64,000 bases of DNA from Tenacibaculum maritimum NCIMB 2154. GTDB taxonomy: Bacteria; Bacteroidota; Bacteroidia; Flavobacteriales; Flavobacteriaceae. Position numbers and translations under genes: made by a program. Within the stretch, counting starts at the first letter, position 1, and each line of letters opens with the position of its first letter. Below the pieces are notes generated by a model. That model was given only the letters and a program-made list of their open reading frames with translations. It made no database searches and was not told where the DNA came from. Below are positions 60,436-64,000 of the stretch, one piece after another. Location of the stretch: NCBI RefSeq assembly GCF_900119795.1, contig NZ_LT634361.1:372001-436000 (forward strand), given 5' to 3'.

Positions 60436-63081
60436 TTATTCTGTTTTTGCTTGTTTTTCCAAGAAATCTAAAACTAGCTTTTTATCGTTTGCGGTTAAAC
60501 CAGCTCTTGGAGCCATACTTTGTATGATGCCGTGCCATTGCTTAGTGGTAAAGCTTTTTGGGTTTTGTGGGGCATGACATACGGAGCAAGCTTTGTAGTA
60601 CAAACGTTCTCCAGGTTCCATATCTGCAGCTGCAAAATGATCTTTCATTTTTTCTATTTGTGGAGCTATTCCTAAGGCAGTAGGGTTAAAACTGTATTTG
60701 TCTTCAATAACTTTAGGAGGGTCATAAGCGGTCATTTTCTCAGCATCTGTACATTTTTTTATCGTTACCAAACAAGTATTACTAGAAGTTCCTAGGCTTA
60801 GGTTGCTTGCGGGTTTTGTAGAGGTTAGCATGTTAATAGCTCCGTTGTTACACCTTCCCTTAGAATCTAATTGTAACCAACTTCCTTCTTCTAAACAAAC
60901 CACTCCTTTCATTACGTCATCAGTAACTTTGGCTCCTGCAATAGTGGTGCCTCTATGATTGTAAATTTCTACCAAGTCGCCATCTGTAATATGACGTTCT
61001 TTGGCGTCATTGATATTGATTAAAATATGTTGTCTTCCTTGAACGTTTTCTTTTTTTCTTATTTCCGCATTTGCCATTTGAGAGTGCAAGCGCATATTGG
61101 GGTGAGGACTCACAATATGCAATTGTCCTTTTTTAGCATTTCCTAAAAATTCATAAGGTTCTATATATTTAGGAATAGGAGAATGTGTACCAAAGTCAGC
61201 AAAAGACTTACAGTAGAGTTCGATTTTGCCCGTTTTGGTGTGGAGTTTGTGTTTTTCAGGATCTTTGATAAAGTCTTCATGCCTTACATATTCTCCAGAT
61301 TTTTCAGGAACTTCTAGGTGTGCGACTCCTTTTTTCCAAAAATCATCAAAAGATATTGTAGCGTCGGATTTTTCGTAAGCTTCTCTTATGATTTCCATAT
61401 TTGTTTTTCCTCCAGTAAAACCTTCCTCTACACCGAATATATAAGAGAGTCTTCTGAATATTTCAAAGTCGTCTAAGCTTTCTCCAACAGGTTGAATAAG
61501 TTGTTTCATTGCATAGATTTTATCATTACTATAAGTTCCTCCTGAAGTTATTCCGTTACGTTCAAGTGTAGAGGTTGCAGGTAAAACAATGTCAGAAAAC
61601 CTAGCAGAAGCGCACCACCATGGGTCTTGGCATATGATAGTTTCTACTTTGTTGTTCAAAGCCTTTATAAGCCTGTTGGTGTTTGGTTGGTGAGACATAA
61701 AGTTATTTCCTGAATTATATATAAGCTTAACATCAGGGTAGGTAAATGTTCCACCATCTCTTTTAAATACCTTGTTTGGATTTTCAAGCATTTCAGTAAG
61801 TCGAGATGCAGGGCAAAATTTTTCTACGGGATTTCTTCCTTGCGAGAGTCCTAAGGGAATTTTTTTTCCAGACTGTATGGTTCCGCCATTGCCATACCCA
61901 AAACTAAATCCAACGCCTTCTCCTTTTTTACCGATTTTTCCAAGCATGGCAGCAAAGTTGATAATAGCCCAATGGGTCATTTCGCCATTAGCTGCTCTTT
62001 GTAAAGACCAGCTTGGAGCAAATTGCGTTTTTTTACGAGCAAATAACATTGCCATTTCAATTATCTTTTTTTCGCTGATTCCTGTAATTTCAGAGGCCCA
62101 CTTAGGAGTTTTAGGAGGTGTTCCGTCTTGATCTTTACCTAGTAGGTAAGGTAAGAACTTTTCAAATCCAACCGTATATTTGTCTAGGTATTCTTTGTCG
62201 TGTAAGCCTTGGTCATATATATGGTAAGACATCGCTAAAAATAGAGCAGTATCTGTATTAGGGATTATCTTAATCCATTCAGCAGCTACTTTTTTATCAG
62301 TAGTGGTGCGATGTGGGTTTATAGAAATAAATTGAATACCTTTTTCTTTGAACTGCAACCACTTCGGGTACATTTGATGATCTGCAACTCTAAATTCTAC
62401 CCTATTATTTTTCCAAGGATCGCATCCTATTAGTACAAAAACTTCGGTATTTTCAAGTATTGTTTTCCAGGAGCTTTGAGGAGAATATACTTCAATATCA
62501 CCTATAATGTGAGGGAGGCTTACTTGTGAAGCGCCAGTAGAATAGTCTCCTTTGGTAATAGATTGCCCTCCAATAAGCCCAAAGAATCGCCCTTGTAGCA
62601 CATTAGGTCTTAAAAAGCCAGCGTGAGACCATCCTCCGTAAGAAGAACTAAAAATACTTTCGTTACCATGTTTCTTAATAACTTGTAAAATGGCATCAGC
62701 AGTTAAGGTCAGCGCTTCTGCCCAAGTAACCCTAACGAACTCTTCTTTTCCTCTTAGGTGAGGTTTGGTATCTCTTCCTCTTCCTTCTAAGTAAGATTTT
62801 CTTACCATTGGGTATTTTACTCTAGTTTTATCATATACCCTACTAATAAGTCCTTTAGTAAGCATTTCAGTAGGCATAGCATCGATGTCTTTTAGTGGTT
62901 GTACCCCTATGAGGACACCATTTTTAACGACTCCTTTAAAAGGCCCCCAGTGGCTTGCATGAGGTATTAATATTGTTTCTGAATCAAAAACATGATCACA
63001 ACTAAAAATAGTTAAGCTACTAGCAATGGTAATTCCTGCAGTTGCTAATGTTGATCTTTTTAGAAAACTTCGTCTGTTCAT
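60436..63081 (-). CDS. Molybdopterin oxidoreductase (TorA/BisC type) fused to cytochrome c
   Basis: This protein of 881 residues begins with a twin-arginine signal (MNRRSFLKRSTLATAGITIA). The body is a DMSO-reductase-family molybdopterin enzyme: SSSYGGWSHAGFLRPNVLQG, GDYSTGASQVSLPHIIGD with the Ser that binds Mo, FVLIGCDPWKNNR, WSLQRAANGEMTHWAIINFA and the C-terminal dinucleotide-binding domain (SPHPNMRLHSQMAN). The last 60 residues add a class I cytochrome c domain with CSVCH at residues 832-836. This suits a periplasmic S- or N-oxide reductase with its own electron-entry haem. A small outer-membrane protein gene lies just upstream. Confidence 0.9.
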   Translation of the reverse strand: MNRRSFLKRSTLATAGITIASSLTIFSCDHVFDSETILIPHASHWGPFKGVVKNGVLIGVQPLKDIDAMPTEMLTKGLISRVYDKTRVKYPMVRKSYLEGRGRDTKPHLRGKEEFVRVTWAEALTLTADAILQVIKKHGNESIFSSSYGGWSHAGFLRPNVLQGRFFGLIGGQSITKGDYSTGASQVSLPHIIGDIEVYSPQSSWKTILENTEVFVLIGCDPWKNNRVEFRVADHQMYPKWLQFKEKGIQFISINPHRTTTDKKVAAEWIKIIPNTDTALFLAMSYHIYDQGLHDKEYLDKYTVGFEKFLPYLLGKDQDGTPPKTPKWASEITGISEKKIIEMAMLFARKKTQFAPSWSLQRAANGEMTHWAIINFAAMLGKIGKKGEGVGFSFGYGNGGTIQSGKKIPLGLSQGRNPVEKFCPASRLTEMLENPNKVFKRDGGTFTYPDVKLIYNSGNNFMSHQPNTNRLIKALNNKVETIICQDPWWCASARFSDIVLPATSTLERNGITSGGTYSNDKIYAMKQLIQPVGESLDDFEIFRRLSYIFGVEEGFTGGKTNMEIIREAYEKSDATISFDDFWKKGVAHLEVPEKSGEYVRHEDFIKDPEKHKLHTKTGKIELYCKSFADFGTHSPIPKYIEPYEFLGNAKKGQLHIVSPHPNMRLHSQMANAEIRKKENVQGRQHILININDAKERHITDGDLVEIYNHRGTTIAGAKVTDDVMKGVVCLEEGSWLQLDSKGRCNNGAINMLTSTKPASNLSLGTSSNTCLVTIKKCTDAEKMTAYDPPKVIEDKYSFNPTALGIAPQIEKMKDHFAAADMEPGERLYYKACSVCHAPQNPKSFTTKQWHGIIQSMAPRAGLTANDKKLVLDFLEKQAKTE

Positions 63082-63100
63082 TATAATGATTCTTTATTGT

Positions 63101-64000
63101 TTAAAAATAATATCCGACGTTGATGTTGAATAGTGTTTGTACTTTATCGTCTCCTTTAGCAAAAGAATTTGTCCATCCTTCATTAAACCATGGCTGATTT
63201 TTTGTAGTAATAAATTCTATATAGCTATATATGTTTCCTGCATGAACAAGAATACCTACTGTATTGGTAAAAGAATTTATATACTCTTTGTTAGATTTGT
63301 CAAAATAGGCATAGTTATCATATACTTGTATATTGTCGAATACTTTTGATTTTAAAGGGAAATTATAGCTTGCTCCTAAGGTGTATAATTCTCCTTTGCT
63401 AGCTACATTATATGTTGCATTGTAAGCTCCGAATTCTACATAGTCGGTACCTGTATTTTTCTTAAAGCTGGTAGCTTGTGCTTTTATATTGAACTGGTTT
63501 ATGTTTCCCTCGTAATGCACCGCTATTGCATGGTGTGATTTATATTGATTTGTTTTTATATTGTGTAGTCCTCCATACATTAGTGAAGTACCTATTTGTT
63601 GTTGGTACTTTTTACCTACTTTGTAAACGATTTTTCCATTTACTTGATTAGTTTCTTTGTAATCACCAATAACATCATAAGAATATCTTTTGGCAGATTC
63701 TTCTCCAACGAATAAATCCTCAGAGTTTTTAAAAAAAGCAAGTTGATAATCTATGTTTTTGCCTTTGTGAGTATATGTAAATCCTACATCGTAGTCATCT
63801 TCTAATCCGATATAATATCCCATACTTAAATAATAACTATGAGAGTTGTATGGTGTTATGCCAAAAGGAACCTTTGTTAAACCCAAAATAAATTGGTCTT
63901 TATTTTGAAAAGTATAAGTAATATCTCCCTGTCTTAACAATCCAGCACCATATTCTTGAGCGTACAATCGATACTTTACTTGTAGTGTTAGTCCTTTATA
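63101..64000 (-). CDS. Outer-membrane beta-barrel (porin-like) protein, partial
   Basis: This frame stays open to the right edge; the ATG at 63967 is internal because codons upstream of it (TLQVKYRLYAQEYGAGLLRQ) continue the same pattern. At least 299 residues are visible. Alternating strands with aromatic girdles (ITYTFQNKDQFILGLTKVPF, YYLSMGYYIGLEDDYDVGFT) and the terminal residues FNINVGYYF with a final Phe mark an outer-membrane barrel. A phosphate-selective-porin-like fold is possible. It ends 19 nt before the oxidoreductase start and is likely in the same operon. Confidence 0.75.
   Translation of the reverse strand, partial: YKGLTLQVKYRLYAQEYGAGLLRQGDITYTFQNKDQFILGLTKVPFGITPYNSHSYYLSMGYYIGLEDDYDVGFTYTHKGKNIDYQLAFFKNSEDLFVGEESAKRYSYDVIGDYKETNQVNGKIVYKVGKKYQQQIGTSLMYGGLHNIKTNQYKSHHAIAVHYEGNINQFNIKAQATSFKKNTGTDYVEFGAYNATYNVASKGELYTLGASYNFPLKSKVFDNIQVYDNYAYFDKSNKEYINSFTNTVGILVHAGNIYSYIEFITTKNQPWFNEGWTNSFAKGDDKVQTLFNINVGYYF

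Overview
The window is AT-rich DNA from a member of the Bacteroidota, most likely a marine Flavobacteriaceae (Tenacibaculum/Polaribacter-like). The reasons are the -7 promoter motif TAnnTTTG in front of many genes, type IX secretion (T9SS) C-terminal sorting domains on two large secreted proteins, many short lipoproteins with a Bacteroidota-style signal peptide, the order ftsX-DUF3098-uppP-truB, and the ribosomal order rplM-rpsI-rpsB-tsf-pyrH-frr. The exact genus cannot be fixed from the sequence alone.

Bases 1 to about 9950 are an accessory island lying downstream of the 3' end of a tRNA(CAU) gene (9947-10020). Its left part is an operon, cut by the window edge, that encodes a kleisin-like protein, a small KITE-like protein and a large coiled-coil SMC-type ATPase. 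This layout matches MukF-MukE-MukB / MksFEB and the Wadjet anti-plasmid systems (JetA-JetB-JetC). A JetD/MksG nuclease, if present, would lie beyond base 1. A perfect 24-bp palindrome and an XRE-type regulator sit upstream. The right part (about 5.1-9.7 kb) holds two small lipoproteins, two tiny translationally coupled membrane proteins, a polymerase-like protein with palm-type motifs, an excisionase-like HTH protein, an unrecognised 333-residue protein, short direct repeats and palindromes. It looks like a small or decayed mobile element without a visible integrase.

From about 10 kb onward the window is mostly core genome. It contains a polyprenyl synthase; a TetR-TolC-MFP-RND efflux operon with a candidate operator; recX; a T9SS-secreted BNR-repeat protein; an SDR dehydrogenase; the ftsX-DUF3098-uppP-truB cluster; methylmalonyl-CoA epimerase; rbfA and a LolC/E-like permease; a frameshifted SnoaL-like pseudogene; dusB; lepA; a zinc metallopeptidase; asparaginase; a MotA/TolQ-ExbD-ExbD energising cluster; rpoN; asnS; an MMPL/RND exporter; frr-pyrH; tsf-rpsB-rpsI-rplM; and an OmpA-like lipoprotein.

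The right end carries a second T9SS-secreted protein with tandem InlB-type repeats, apbE, a methyltransferase, map, a thioredoxin-like lipoprotein, gpmI, a remnant that looks like the tail of an acyltransferase, a lipoprotein, a Tat-exported molybdopterin oxidoreductase fused to a cytochrome c domain, and a beta-barrel outer-membrane protein cut by the right edge. Several strong intrinsic terminators and near-leaderless promoters can be placed to the base. No rRNA, CRISPR array, insertion sequence or intact integrase was seen.
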